Under the pieces are notes generated by a model. The model was not told where the DNA came from, ran no database searches, and saw only the letters and a program-made list of their open reading frames with translations. From positions 1-64,000 of the forward strand of contig NZ_JAMYDV010000005.1 in the NCBI RefSeq assembly GCF_024128855.1: DNA of 64,000 nucleotides, given 5' to 3'. Numbering within the stretch: the first letter of the stretch is position 1; each line of letters begins with the position of its first letter. The translations under genes were made by a program, and so were the position numbers. Below are positions 24,195-32,287 of this stretch, in pieces. Source of the DNA: Rhodovulum tesquicola (GTDB lineage Bacteria; Pseudomonadota; Alphaproteobacteria; Rhodobacterales; Rhodobacteraceae).

Positions 24195-25642
24195 AAGCCC
24201 GCGATTGCGGCCTCCACGTCCTCGGCACGTGCAAGCGCCTCTAGCTGCGCCCGCGTCGGGTAGTGCAGGTTGCGCAGGTCGGTGGCGTTGACCTGCGTGT
24301 GGCCCGAGAAGATGCGGAAGTAGGTGTCCACCGCCTCGCTGTTCAGGTATCGGGCAAGCCCGTCTGCCAGCACCTCGGGCAGCCCTGCGCCCCGCTCGTG
24401 GAAGTAGTTGAGGTGGTTCTCAAACCCGGCCCGCTCGCCCCGGTAGACCGACGCGACCACGCGCCGCCGCTCCTCTTTGGCGGTGAAGCGCTTTGTCAGG
24501 ACGTAGGTTCCGCCGGGCACCATCAGGTTCGCCGTCTCTGGGCAGTCGGCCAGCGCGTTGTGTTTCTTGAACGCCTCCCTCGGCCAGCGGATTTCCCCGC
24601 CGTCGAAGTGCCCCGGGTAGATCAGCGGCACGGTGTCCGGCCCCGGGTCGCGGCGCAGGTGTTCCTTCGCCCGGAAGTCCACGACGCGCCCGGTTGATAC
24701 GGTCAGCCCGAGGTCGGCAAGGTTGCATGGAAGCGACTGGATCAGGTCCGCCGCCGTCGCGCCGCCGGTGGGCAGCCGGATGAAGGCATGGGCGTCACCG
24801 GGCCGGACGATCTCACCGAAGGGCACCTCGCGGGCGTCCGACAGGTCAGTGGACAGCAGGACGCCGTTCTGGGTGCCCCCGCGTCGGACGTGGAATACGA
24901 GGTTCTCCTGCAACACCTCATCCTCCTTGAACGCCGTGCGGCGCGACTCAAAGACGTGCAGGGCCTCAAGCGATGACGCGCCCAAGAGGAGGCGGCGGAA
25001 CGGCTCATAGTAGGAGCCGTTGCAGAATGACCGGGGCGTGATCGCGACAAGCTGCCCGCCGGGCTCTAGCTGTTGCAGGGCCAGCGCCACGAATGCCGTG
25101 TAAAGGTTCACCGTCTCTATGCCCTGAGAGCGCAGCGCAGCGCGCCAGCCCGAGTTGCTCCTGATCTTGCCATAGGGCGGGTTCAAGATCGCACAGTTGA
25201 AGCGCGCCGCAGCCGACAGCAGCGGCTCGGCTGACCGGAGGATGTAGTCATCCTGCACCACCTCGTGCTGGAACTTGATCCCGTGCGCCGCGCACTCGTC
25301 AGCGCAGTTTGCGAGGGTCTGGGCAAGGATCAGGGCCATCGCCTCGTCAACCTCGAAGCAGGTAACGGTGATGGATCGCGGCGGCTCTGGGCGGGTGACG
25401 GCCTCAGCGACGAATGCGGCGGTCAGTGCGCCCATGCCCGCCCCGGCGTCGAGGAGGCGGACTTCGCTGGGCATCTCGCGGAAGCGGCTGGCAAGCAGGC
25501 GCGCGACAGCCTCGGGCGTCATGAACTGGCCCAAGGTCTTGCGCCGCGCGGCGTCAAGCGAGGGGGACAGCTCGCGGCGGAAAAGGTCAGCGGCAGATAG
25601 CGCCGAAATGGGGGTGTCGGTTGCCTGTGCTGCGCCGTCCAA
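24191..25642 (-). CDS. N6-adenine DNA methyltransferase, partner of the BsuBI/PstI-type enzyme
   Basis: 483 aa, TTG start after AAGGGAGA. The N-terminal helical region has KTLGQFMTPEAVARLLA. SAM-binding motif I is LLDAGAGMGALTAAFV, the acidic residue is in CFEVDEAM, and catalytic motif IV is ILNPPYGKI (NPPY). The C-terminal half is the target-recognition domain. The class is that of M.PstI/M.BsuBI, which methylate adenine in CTGCAG. It protects the element and host DNA from the neighbouring nuclease. Both genes starting at TTG may keep expression low. Confidence 0.92.
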   Translation of the reverse strand: MDGAAQATDTPISALSAADLFRRELSPSLDAARRKTLGQFMTPEAVARLLASRFREMPSEVRLLDAGAGMGALTAAFVAEAVTRPEPPRSITVTCFEVDEAMALILAQTLANCADECAAHGIKFQHEVVQDDYILRSAEPLLSAAARFNCAILNPPYGKIRSNSGWRAALRSQGIETVNLYTAFVALALQQLEPGGQLVAITPRSFCNGSYYEPFRRLLLGASSLEALHVFESRRTAFKEDEVLQENLVFHVRRGGTQNGVLLSTDLSDAREVPFGEIVRPGDAHAFIRLPTGGATAADLIQSLPCNLADLGLTVSTGRVVDFRAKEHLRRDPGPDTVPLIYPGHFDGGEIRWPREAFKKHNALADCPETANLMVPGGTYVLTKRFTAKEERRRVVASVYRGERAGFENHLNYFHERGAGLPEVLADGLARYLNSEAVDTYFRIFSGHTQVNATDLRNLHYPTRAQLEALARAEDVEAAIAGF

Positions 25643-25935
25643 TGCGTCTGTCTCCCTTGGAACAATTCAAGAACTAGGGATAGCCGACTTATCCCCGCCC
25701 GGCAAGGAATAGCAGGCCATGTACATTTTGCTCAGGGGAAACTTGTGCTTGCAATGCAGCCCGGCCAGCCCCATGTTCTCGACAGGTGGGCTTTGACCGT
25801 GAGCCCGTAACCGCCTCCCCAGTGGCATTCAGAGGTGGGCCGACATGACCAAGTGTAACTTCGGTTGCGCTGGCGTGTTGGCTGTACGCGCATGTCTGCC
25901 GCCTGCCAGCGCTCCGACCAGATCGGAGACGCCAC
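25643..25935. other. intergenic region, no gene seen
   Basis: 293 bp between the divergent methyltransferase and the next rightward gene. It must contain both promoters. I saw no strong repeat or hairpin. Short frames on the minus strand here have poor codon use and no ribosome site. Confidence 0.5.
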
Positions 25936-26295
25936 ATGAGCGATCATCAAACCTTCGACGCCGCAACCGCGCGGCACTTCAACCGCCGCCCCGGCGGGTC
26001 ACGGCACCATGCCTATGAGGACGGCCACGGCAACATCTGCCTGTGGTGTCAGGGCCGCTCGCCCCGGGGCGGCGCAGCGGTCAGCCTGTCCGCCTTGGCA
26101 TGGCTGCGCGAGCGCGACGGCGGCAAGTTTGTCCGCCTGACCAATCCCCACGGCAAGCTGGACGAGGTTCTGCCGCTGGACGAGCTGCCCGAGAAGGAGC
26201 CCCGCGAGGGGTCCGGCGGGGCCTACATCTTCATCGACCCCGAGGACCTGCGCGGGCCGGACTTCGTGCCGGTCGGGGATGACCTGCCGTTCTGA
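25936..26295 (+). CDS. 119-aa protein, function unknown
   Basis: A charged protein with a Cys-x-x-x-Cys-like LCLWCQG context near residue 35 and an acidic C-terminus ending GDDLPF, a tail seen in single-stranded-DNA-binding and related replication partners. No domain is recognised. It has no strong Shine-Dalgarno (GGAGACGCCAC before the ATG). It may be an early gene of the satellite. Confidence 0.6.
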   Translation: MSDHQTFDAATARHFNRRPGGSRHHAYEDGHGNICLWCQGRSPRGGAAVSLSALAWLRERDGGKFVRLTNPHGKLDEVLPLDELPEKEPREGSGGAYIFIDPEDLRGPDFVPVGDDLPF

Positions 26296-26352
26296 CAACC
26301 CGCGCCGCCCGGCGCGGTGTCGGGCGGCGCTCAATCCATGAAGGAGACCCCG

Positions 26353-26757
26353 ATGGGTGACGTTGTTGACTTTGCAGGCTATCGGCCCCCGACCGTGGCT
26401 GACGATGACGACGAATGGGAACCTGAGGCCGACTTTGCCGAGTTGGCCGCTGACCTCCGCATTGCATGGCGTGAGATTCAGGAAGCCGACTGCCCCGGCA
26501 ACATCAATGCCGACATACCGGCGATGGTGCTGACAGACCTTGCGGCGCTGACGCTGGAACAGTGGGAGGGGCATTCACCCCCGCTGAGCCGTGCCGAACT
26601 TCTCGCCACGATGTGCGGTGCGCTGGCCTACATGCTGGACTGGTTCAATGGCAGTGCCGAGGAAGGTGAGCGCGAGCGCCTGCGCGCCGCAACGGATGCG
26701 CTGGAGGCGCTGACCCAAGAGGACCTCCGGCCCCGCTTTGGCAAGGTGCCGAACTGA
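26353..26757 (+). CDS. 134-aa acidic protein, function unknown
   Basis: It starts MGDVVDFAGYRPPTVADDDD after a good AAGGAG (26341-26346). It is strongly acidic near the N-terminus and helical after that (EREREL-type segments), with no recognised motif. Highly acidic small proteins in phages and satellites are often DNA mimics or inhibitors of host enzymes; here that is only a possibility. It runs 57 bp after the preceding gene in the same direction. Confidence 0.6.
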   Translation: MGDVVDFAGYRPPTVADDDDEWEPEADFAELAADLRIAWREIQEADCPGNINADIPAMVLTDLAALTLEQWEGHSPPLSRAELLATMCGALAYMLDWFNGSAEEGERERLRAATDALEALTQEDLRPRFGKVPN

Positions 26758-26791
26758 AAGCTCAAGGGCGGGGCCGGTCGCGGCCCCGCCT

Positions 26792-27160
26792 TCAATGCAG
26801 GGTCAGGCCGTCGCGCTGGAAGAGCGCCCAGCTTGCCCGGAACAGGCCGTAGCCCACGAGGGCGTCACGGCTGAACGTCTCGATGCCCATGCGGTGGCCG
26901 ACCTCGGGCGAGCGCGCCATGTCGGCCCAGATCACGCGCCTGCCGACGCGCCGGGGCAGCAGGCCGACAAGGCCCCCGAGGCGCGCGGCGGAGACGCCGT
27001 AGAACTTGGCGAAGCGCTGCACGTCAGCGGGCCGGGGCCAGCCGTCGCCGTCCGGGTGTTCGGCTGCCCAAGCCAGCAGCGCGACATGGGCGAGCCGCGT
27101 GGCGTCATCGAACACCACGCCATAGCCCTCCACGATCCGCCGGTCACGCTCCGGGGTCAC
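26792..27160 (-). CDS. 122-aa protein, function unknown
   Basis: GTG start overlapping the previous stop by 4 bp (GTGA). The sequence includes VALLAWAAEHPDGDGWPRPA and several Arg-rich turns. Predicted soluble and helical. It is the last gene of the leftward late-type unit that begins with the large terminase. Not recognised. Confidence 0.55.
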   Translation of the reverse strand: MTPERDRRIVEGYGVVFDDATRLAHVALLAWAAEHPDGDGWPRPADVQRFAKFYGVSAARLGGLVGLLPRRVGRRVIWADMARSPEVGHRMGIETFSRDALVGYGLFRASWALFQRDGLTLH

Positions 27161-27414
27161 CGCCCGCGCCTCGCGCCGTAGGCGGTGCCGACCACATCGC
27201 CCTCGATCAGGGCGGGCGTGAAGCCGCCCGCCGCCGTCGCCGCGACCTGCGTTGCCGTGTAGCCCGCAAAGGGCTCATTCAGGTCCGGCGCGAGGGCGTT
27301 TGCGGCCGCAATGGCGGCGGGGCCGTCCACGGCATCGACAAGCGCACCATGGATGGCGGCGGGGTTCTTGAGGTGTTCAGCCCCCCGGGGCCGATGGACT
27401 AAAAATACGGCCAC
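27157..27414 (-). CDS. 85-aa Ala-rich protein, function unknown
   Basis: GTG start two bases after the stop of the 238-aa gene. It is rich in Ala/Gly/Pro (PAAIAAANALAPDLNEPFAG), with no membrane segment or motif that I recognise. It is tightly packed in the late-type unit, which favours a real gene. Confidence 0.5.
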   Translation of the reverse strand: MAVFLVHRPRGAEHLKNPAAIHGALVDAVDGPAAIAAANALAPDLNEPFAGYTATQVAATAAGGFTPALIEGDVVGTAYGARRGR

Positions 27415-27416
27415 TG

Positions 27417-28133
27417 TCAGGCCTCCTTCTTGTTGGTGTTCAGGGCGTTCTTCACCTTGTCGAGTGCCGAGGCGCGGCCCCGCTCAAAGTCCCGGTTGGC
27501 AACCAGCGACCTCTGGACGGTAGCTTTGATTCCAGCGACTGCGGCCTGCACGGCGCGCGTCTCATCGCCCACGAGGGCGGCGGCAAGCTCTGCCGAGGAG
27601 ATGGGCCGCTCACGCCGGGGCAGCCGGTCGTTCACGGTCTGTAGGACGGCCCCTAGGACGGCATCCTTGTTGGCGACGGCCAGCGCCGCCATCTGGCGCA
27701 GCTCGGCGGGTCCCGCGCCCGAGAGCTGCTTCAAGAGGTCGGTTCGGCGGGGGTCCCCCAGACCGGCCCGGGCAAGCACGGCCTGCGGCGACGCATACAG
27801 CGCCTCGGTCAGGGCCAGCCCGTCCGCCGCTGCGGCAAGCTCCCGGAGGTCGGCCCAGCGCGCATCGCTGCTGTTCGTCGTGACCTCGGCGCGCGCCTTC
27901 GCGCGGGCCTTGTCCGCCGCCGCCTGCTGGTCCTTGGGGTCGAAGCCCGCGCGGGCGAGGCTGTCCGCCGCCTCAGCGGCGCGCGCCTCGATGCCTGCGT
28001 TCAGCGTGTCGAGGGCCTTGCCCAGCTTCGCGGCCCGCCGCGCGGCGAACTCGGACAGCGAGACAAGCTCAGCCCTGCCGAGCAGCCGTCCAGTGGGAAT
28101 GTCAGGGGGGATTTCGTGTGCCGGTTCGGCCAT
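27417..28133 (-). CDS. 238-aa helical Ala-rich protein, possibly morphogenesis or packaging related
   Basis: The start is the ATG after AAGAGGAGCC; an upstream extension to 28346 is rejected because it lacks a ribosome site and natural codon use. The sequence is almost wholly helical and rich in Ala/Arg/Asp, with coiled-coil-like stretches (EFAARRAAKLGKALDTLNAG), reminiscent in character of scaffold or capsid-size factors but with no family match that I can name. Downstream of the terminase, it may redirect helper-phage assembly. This is inference. Confidence 0.6.
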   Translation of the reverse strand: MAEPAHEIPPDIPTGRLLGRAELVSLSEFAARRAAKLGKALDTLNAGIEARAAEAADSLARAGFDPKDQQAAADKARAKARAEVTTNSSDARWADLRELAAAADGLALTEALYASPQAVLARAGLGDPRRTDLLKQLSGAGPAELRQMAALAVANKDAVLGAVLQTVNDRLPRRERPISSAELAAALVGDETRAVQAAVAGIKATVQRSLVANRDFERGRASALDKVKNALNTNKKEA

Positions 28134-28168
28134 GTCGGGGCTCCTCTTGCCTCTGGCGCACCACCAGT

Positions 28169-28193
28169 GGCACACCTTCGCCCCGACTATACC
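28169..28193 (-). promoter_or_regulatory. element promoter/operator motif, copy 1
   Basis: On the minus strand it reads GGTATAGTCGGGGCGAAGGTGT, starting 60 bp upstream of the 27417-28133 gene. A near copy (GGTATAGTCCCGGGAAGGTGT) lies at 36840-36862 behind the integrase. TATAGT is a good -10 hexamer. The conserved downstream part suggests an operator, so the two units may be co-regulated. Confidence 0.5.
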
Positions 28194-28218
28194 TTGGGTT
28201 GTGTTGGGCGGTCGCGGC

Positions 28219-28500
28219 CTATTCGTTGTTGTCAGCCCAGTGCGCCCATAGGGGGTCACCTGCCTTGTAGGGCGCGGCGCGGGCAACCTTCGCCCGCTGC
28301 GCGGGGAGGTGCGCCTCGGGGTCGGTGGCCGTGACCGCAATCGCATAGCCCAAGATCAGGTCGGGCGCGCACGTCACGATGGCGGCGACGGGCCGCGCCG
28401 CGCCGGGCGGCTTGAAGGCCGGGTCAACATGGGCGCTGAAACCTAGGTTCCTGAGCAGCCCCGCCGCCGTGTCGTATGCCTCCGCGCGCGTCTCGGCCAC
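28219..28500 (-). CDS. 93-aa protein after large terminase, function unknown
   Basis: GTG start two bases after the terminase stop. It reads MAETRAEAYDTAAGLLRNLG, continues with a Val/Ala-rich middle (VAAIVTCAPDLILGYAIAVT) and ends WADNNE. The placement mirrors small head-tail or neck genes in phages, but no family is recognised. Confidence 0.55.
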   Translation of the reverse strand: MAETRAEAYDTAAGLLRNLGFSAHVDPAFKPPGAARPVAAIVTCAPDLILGYAIAVTATDPEAHLPAQRAKVARAAPYKAGDPLWAHWADNNE

Positions 28501-28502
28501 GG

Positions 28503-29897
28503 CTACAGCACCCGGCGGATCAGGCGCGGCGGGTCGGTGCTGACGAGGTAGGAACAGGCGTCAAGCGCATGGTCGGGGCCATCGGTCTGACAGTCCTCGG
28601 GGTTGCGCTGCGACCGGCCCAGGTACGGCACCGTGTTCAGGAAGTAGGCGCAGCGGGCGGAGACGTAGAGCCCGGGCCGGGTGCCGCTGCCCGCCGCCTG
28701 CATCATCTCGCGCAGCTTCGGCAGGCGCAGCGTCCGCCGCCCCTTGACGGACGGCCAGAAGTGGACGCCCTCGCGCCGGAACAGCTCGGACACCGCCGCC
28801 TGGTCGGACGCCTGCGATGCGAACTGCGCGCAGTCTAGGATGCCTGAGGCGCGGTGCGCGGGGATGCGCCACCGGGCGAGGGTTTCGAGGATGTCCGACG
28901 CGACCTCCGAGACCGGCGCGCGCGTCCCCCGGTTCAGGTCATCTGGATACGCGGTGTGAACCTCATCGAAGATGAAGAAGGACCCCTTCGGCATGAAGGT
29001 GCCCGACACCTCCGCCCCCGGGGATATTCCGGCGAACAGCACCACCGCCGGGGCCGTGGTGCCCCAGTCGCACGAGTACCGGACGGCCCAGTCAACCGGG
29101 CGGCTGAACGGGCGGTCGGCAGGGTCCGGCGGGGCCACGATGTTGCGGGCCTCATCGAACACGCCACCGAAGTAGTCCCCGGCAACGGCGGTCCAGTCGC
29201 CGTCAATCCATGCCTGCGCAAGGCCCGGGTCAACCTTGGCGATTGCCGCAAGCTGCGCGCCGTACTCGCTGGGCAGCCGGGGGTTGTCGGTCAGCTTCGA
29301 CGGGCAGCGGATGTAGGTGCGGCCCGACACGGGGTCGGTGACGGGTGCCCAAGCGGGGCGACCGAAGATGAAGCGCTTGGCGATCACCGCATGGCCCGGC
29401 CCGCCGGGGTTGGCGGTCATGATGAAGCGGCAGGGGACGCCCGACGCTGACCGCAGGCAGCCGCGCAGGAAGTCGAACATGCTCAGGTCGGCATACTGCC
29501 CGACCTCCTCCGCCACGATGCAGTCGAAGCTCTTGCCCTGTAGGGGCAGCAGGTCCTTGTGGCTCTCAAGGTTGCGCAGCTCGACATAGGCCCCGTTCGG
29601 CAGCCGGAACACGTGCTCGTTGGCGTTGTGGCGGGCGGCTGTACCGTACCTCAGCCGGAAGATGGACAGCAGCTCGTGCTCCAGCTCCGACAGCGCGCCC
29701 TGTGTCCGGCGGGTGATGAGGGTCCGCGACTGCGCGCCCCACTGCTCGGCACGGCGGAAAACCTCAAGGATGACGGCATAGGTCTTGCCGCCGCCGCGCC
29801 CGCCGTCCAGCAGCAGGTCCCATTCGAGGGGCAGCGACAGGACGCGCGCCTGAAACGGCGTCGGCGCAATGTCGATGGTGGCGGTGTTGTGCATCAT
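28503..29897 (-). CDS. phage terminase large subunit
   Basis: 464 aa. Walker A is LLDGGRGGGKT (31-39), Walker B FDCIVAEE (125-131), and the coupling motif lies in FIMTANPGGPGH. A C-terminal RNase H-like nuclease shows acidic residues in RYSCDWGTT, FFIFDEVHT and DGPDHALDACSYL. It is the ATP-driven motor and nuclease that cuts and packages DNA into a capsid. The start is the first of two tandem ATGs; a TATACT hexamer lies 6 bases before it, so the message may be leaderless. The open frame continuing upstream to 30233 is a shadow of the opposite-strand gene. Confidence 0.93.
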   Translation of the reverse strand: MMHNTATIDIAPTPFQARVLSLPLEWDLLLDGGRGGGKTYAVILEVFRRAEQWGAQSRTLITRRTQGALSELEHELLSIFRLRYGTAARHNANEHVFRLPNGAYVELRNLESHKDLLPLQGKSFDCIVAEEVGQYADLSMFDFLRGCLRSASGVPCRFIMTANPGGPGHAVIAKRFIFGRPAWAPVTDPVSGRTYIRCPSKLTDNPRLPSEYGAQLAAIAKVDPGLAQAWIDGDWTAVAGDYFGGVFDEARNIVAPPDPADRPFSRPVDWAVRYSCDWGTTAPAVVLFAGISPGAEVSGTFMPKGSFFIFDEVHTAYPDDLNRGTRAPVSEVASDILETLARWRIPAHRASGILDCAQFASQASDQAAVSELFRREGVHFWPSVKGRRTLRLPKLREMMQAAGSGTRPGLYVSARCAYFLNTVPYLGRSQRNPEDCQTDGPDHALDACSYLVSTDPPRLIRRVL

Positions 29898-29945
29898 GGG
29901 GATAGTATAGCCGAACCAGTGACATGCCGCCCCGGGAGATACTTG

Positions 29946-30431
29946 TTGCCTGACCTTGCCCAACTGACCGCCGCCGAACTCCTCGCGCTCCATGCCCAGA
30001 TAGGCGAGGAGCTGCGGACGCGGGGCGTCGTGCGCAGTGCCAACAACCCGACCGGCGACCTTGCCGAACACCTGTTCTGCGCCGCCTTCGGCTGGACTCA
30101 GGCCCCGAACTCTGAGCGGGGATATGATGCGACCGGGCCGGACGGGACGCGCTTCCAGATCAAGGGGCGGCGGGTCCACCGGCGCAACCCGTCGCGCCAG
30201 CTGTCGGCCATCCGCGACCTCGCGGGCGGGCACTTCGACGTGCTGGCGGGCGTGATCTTCGATGATGACTTCTGCGTGGTCAGGGCGGCGCTGATCCCGC
30301 GTGATGTAGTGGAGGCAAGGTCAACCTACGTCGCCCACACCAACAGCCACAAATTCATCCTGCGGGAGGACGTGTGGTCCGCCCCCGGGGTCCGCGACGT
30401 GACTGCCGAGGTCGCGGCGGCGATGCCCTAG
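29946..30431 (+). CDS. PD-(D/E)XK-like protein nested between the terminase genes
   Basis: 161 aa from TTG (29946) with GGGAG 7 nt upstream. An N-terminal helix carries Glu in GDLAEHLFCAAFGW. This is followed by GYDATGPDGTRFQIKGRR, with Asp and Gln-x-Lys in the order of a restriction-endonuclease-like fold (E ... D ... QxK). The pattern resembles DUF6998-type proteins. It is read against the two terminase genes; its TAG overlaps the small terminase TAG in CTAG. It may be a defensive or superinfection nuclease, or an immunity cargo gene. Confidence 0.7.
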   Translation: MPDLAQLTAAELLALHAQIGEELRTRGVVRSANNPTGDLAEHLFCAAFGWTQAPNSERGYDATGPDGTRFQIKGRRVHRRNPSRQLSAIRDLAGGHFDVLAGVIFDDDFCVVRAALIPRDVVEARSTYVAHTNSHKFILREDVWSAPGVRDVTAEVAAAMP

Positions 30432-30874
30432 CCGTCACCCTTCGGCGTCACGTCCACCATCTTGCGGTAATCCTCGGGCGTCATGGCGGAGGGCAGGTTG
30501 ATGTTGACCTGCACGGCGCTGCCGCCGCCCTCCAAGGGCTCACCCTCGCGGTAGGAGTGACGGGCCTTCAAGGCAAAGATCACGGCGGTCACGTTGCCGT
30601 CCATCGCCAGCTCGTGCAGCTTGGCAACGAGGCGGTCATGCTCAATCGCCCGGCCCCGGTCCAGCGCCTCCTGAACCTCGGGCTGGCGGTCGCGGACGCG
30701 CCGGAACGTCTCCTTGCCCATGCGCAGGGCCTTGGCGATGGTCGGGATTGCGACGCCCCGGGCGGCCAGCTCCTCCACCACCTTCAACCCCCGGCGGCCA
30801 ACCCGCCATTCGCTCTTGCCCTCTGCGTTCACGACGCGCCGCGACGGCAGCTCGGGCTTGGATTCATCTGTCAT
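30428..30874 (-). CDS. phage terminase small subunit-like protein
   Basis: 148 aa. A helix-turn-helix (GVAIPTIAKALRMGKETFRR near residue 40) is followed by long helices with RGRAIEHDRLVAKLHELAMD and AVIFALKARHSYREG. This is the layout of small terminases that recognise the packaging site and oligomerise. The end VQVNINLPSAMTPEDYRKMV also occurs in this family. It precedes the large terminase in the same direction, interrupted by the opposite-strand nuclease-like gene. Confidence 0.8.
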   Translation of the reverse strand: MTDESKPELPSRRVVNAEGKSEWRVGRRGLKVVEELAARGVAIPTIAKALRMGKETFRRVRDRQPEVQEALDRGRAIEHDRLVAKLHELAMDGNVTAVIFALKARHSYREGEPLEGGGSAVQVNINLPSAMTPEDYRKMVDVTPKGDG

Positions 30875-31479
30875 GCTGTGGCCTCCGCCTTCATCTCATC
30901 TGCGATCCGCTGCACCACCGACTTTCCGACCTTCAATTCAGCGGCGATTTTGTTGATGCCGAGGCCCTGCGACCGGAGGGACCGGATAGCCTCGCATGTG
31001 CCGTCGCCGGTCGGTGGCCGCCCAAATCGGCTGCCCCGCGCCCTCGCCCGGGCAAGGCCCGCATGGGTCCGCTCTGCGATCATCTCGCGCTCGAATGACG
31101 CGAACACCGACGCCATGCCGAGGAGGGCGCGTCCCGCCGCCGTAGACGTATCGACGGCTTCACGGTCAAGGTAGAGGTCGCACCCGATCTGGTGCAGCTC
31201 CTCGAACAGCCCGGCAAGCTGATGCAGGCTGCGCCCGAGGCGCGACACGTCCACGGCGGCAACCATGTCGAAGCGCCGCCGCCGGGCGTCAGCCATCATC
31301 TTCTCAAGCGCCGTCCGCTTGCGGGCGATGCCCGAGGCGGTTTCATCATAGACCGCGACAACATCCCAGTTGGCCCGGGCCGCGACCTCGCGCAGCCGCA
31401 TGGTCTGGACTTCCGTCGATTGGTGCCCAGTCGAGACACGCACATAGAATGCGACACGGCGCGGCTTGTTGTTCTCCAT
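30871..31479 (-). CDS. serine recombinase (resolvase/invertase family)
   Basis: 202 aa. The N-terminal catalytic domain has Ser in YVRVSTGHQSTEVQ, the Arg cluster in AVDVSRLGRSLHQL, and SFEREMIAERTHAGL leading into helix E. A C-terminal Hin-type helix-turn-helix (LGINKIAAELKVGKSVVQRI) follows. Such enzymes resolve dimers or invert segments. Its stop overlaps the small terminase ATG by 4 bp, placing it in the packaging operon. Dimer resolution before packaging or a regulatory inversion are both possible. No inverted pair of crossover sites was identified. Confidence 0.92.
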   Translation of the reverse strand: MENNKPRRVAFYVRVSTGHQSTEVQTMRLREVAARANWDVVAVYDETASGIARKRTALEKMMADARRRRFDMVAAVDVSRLGRSLHQLAGLFEELHQIGCDLYLDREAVDTSTAAGRALLGMASVFASFEREMIAERTHAGLARARARGSRFGRPPTGDGTCEAIRSLRSQGLGINKIAAELKVGKSVVQRIADEMKAEATA

Positions 31480-31642
31480 TTCTTGCTCTCCCTTAGGTTG
31501 TATCCGGGGAGGAACATACGCGGAACATCTGGAAGCCGTCTAGCCCGGAAACCCTCCGATGGACGGGCGGCGCGCGGGGCCGAAACGGGGATTGAGAAGG
31601 TGGAGGAAATCGGCTGGCCGGGGATACCGATTTCCGGGCGGG

Positions 31643-32125
31643 TCAGGTTCCACGCGCGAGGATTTTCCCGAGGGGCGGTTCGCCTGCCAGCGTCCCGTCC
31701 GAGAGGCGCCAGCGCGGCGGACACCAAGACGGGAAGTCATGCTTCCCGTCCGTGGCGTCCATCCAGCGCCCGCGCGCCTCTGCGGTCGAGTAGAGCACCA
31801 CGGCATCCTCGTAAATTGTGTCGTGAAGCCACCCCTCATTCCTGCCCAAGAGAGACAGGTACCGGCGGACCTCCGGCGCGTCGTGGACACGCGCATCCAA
31901 GCCCCAGCTATCAGCGGCAAGGGACACGAGGCTCTCGGCATCGACCACACCCATACCCGGGCGAAGGCGGGAGCGGTAGTCGCGCCTGTCGTCCCACGCT
32001 CCCCCGAAGGTCATCTTGCCTGAGTCCAAGTTGGGCATCCTCGGCACCTCGCACCTGTCGAGCATGAAAACGATCACACGCCCCGCCCGGCTGTCGGGCC
32101 GCACCTTCACCTTCGCATTCCCCAT
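31643..32125 (-). CDS. 160-aa protein downstream of the origin, function unknown
   Basis: Starts MGNAKVKVRPDSRAGRVIVF with AGAGGAG 9 nt upstream, which fixes the start against longer frames reaching 32422. It is Asp/Arg/Trp-rich with repeated short strands (VHDAPEVRRYLSLLGRNEGW; YEDAVVLYSTAEARGRWMD). No family is recognised. It sits directly after the iteron array and before the recombinase, so a replication or regulation role is plausible. Confidence 0.65.
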   Translation of the reverse strand: MGNAKVKVRPDSRAGRVIVFMLDRCEVPRMPNLDSGKMTFGGAWDDRRDYRSRLRPGMGVVDAESLVSLAADSWGLDARVHDAPEVRRYLSLLGRNEGWLHDTIYEDAVVLYSTAEARGRWMDATDGKHDFPSWCPPRWRLSDGTLAGEPPLGKILARGT

Positions 32126-32287
32126 CGCCAAAACTCCTCTGCTGGCATCTCGCCCGAGGATACCGCGCGGCGGCGGCGAAGGCCGGGCCGAAGGCTTGTT
32201 GGGCGGCATTTCCTTTTTGTCCGGCGACAGGTCCGTGTTGCTGTGCCCCCCGCCCAGAGGGACGGGAACCATCACACCCCAGGCCGA

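Noticed and set aside
23199-25642. Reading the pair as a toxin-antitoxin or type I system
   Set aside because: BsuBI/PstI endonuclease signature and an NPPY adenine methyltransferase fit type II restriction-modification; no specificity subunit is present.
28503-30233. Extended 576-codon large terminase
   Set aside because: The first 112 codons are antisense to the nuclease-like gene and lack a start signal; terminase homology begins at MMHNTATID.
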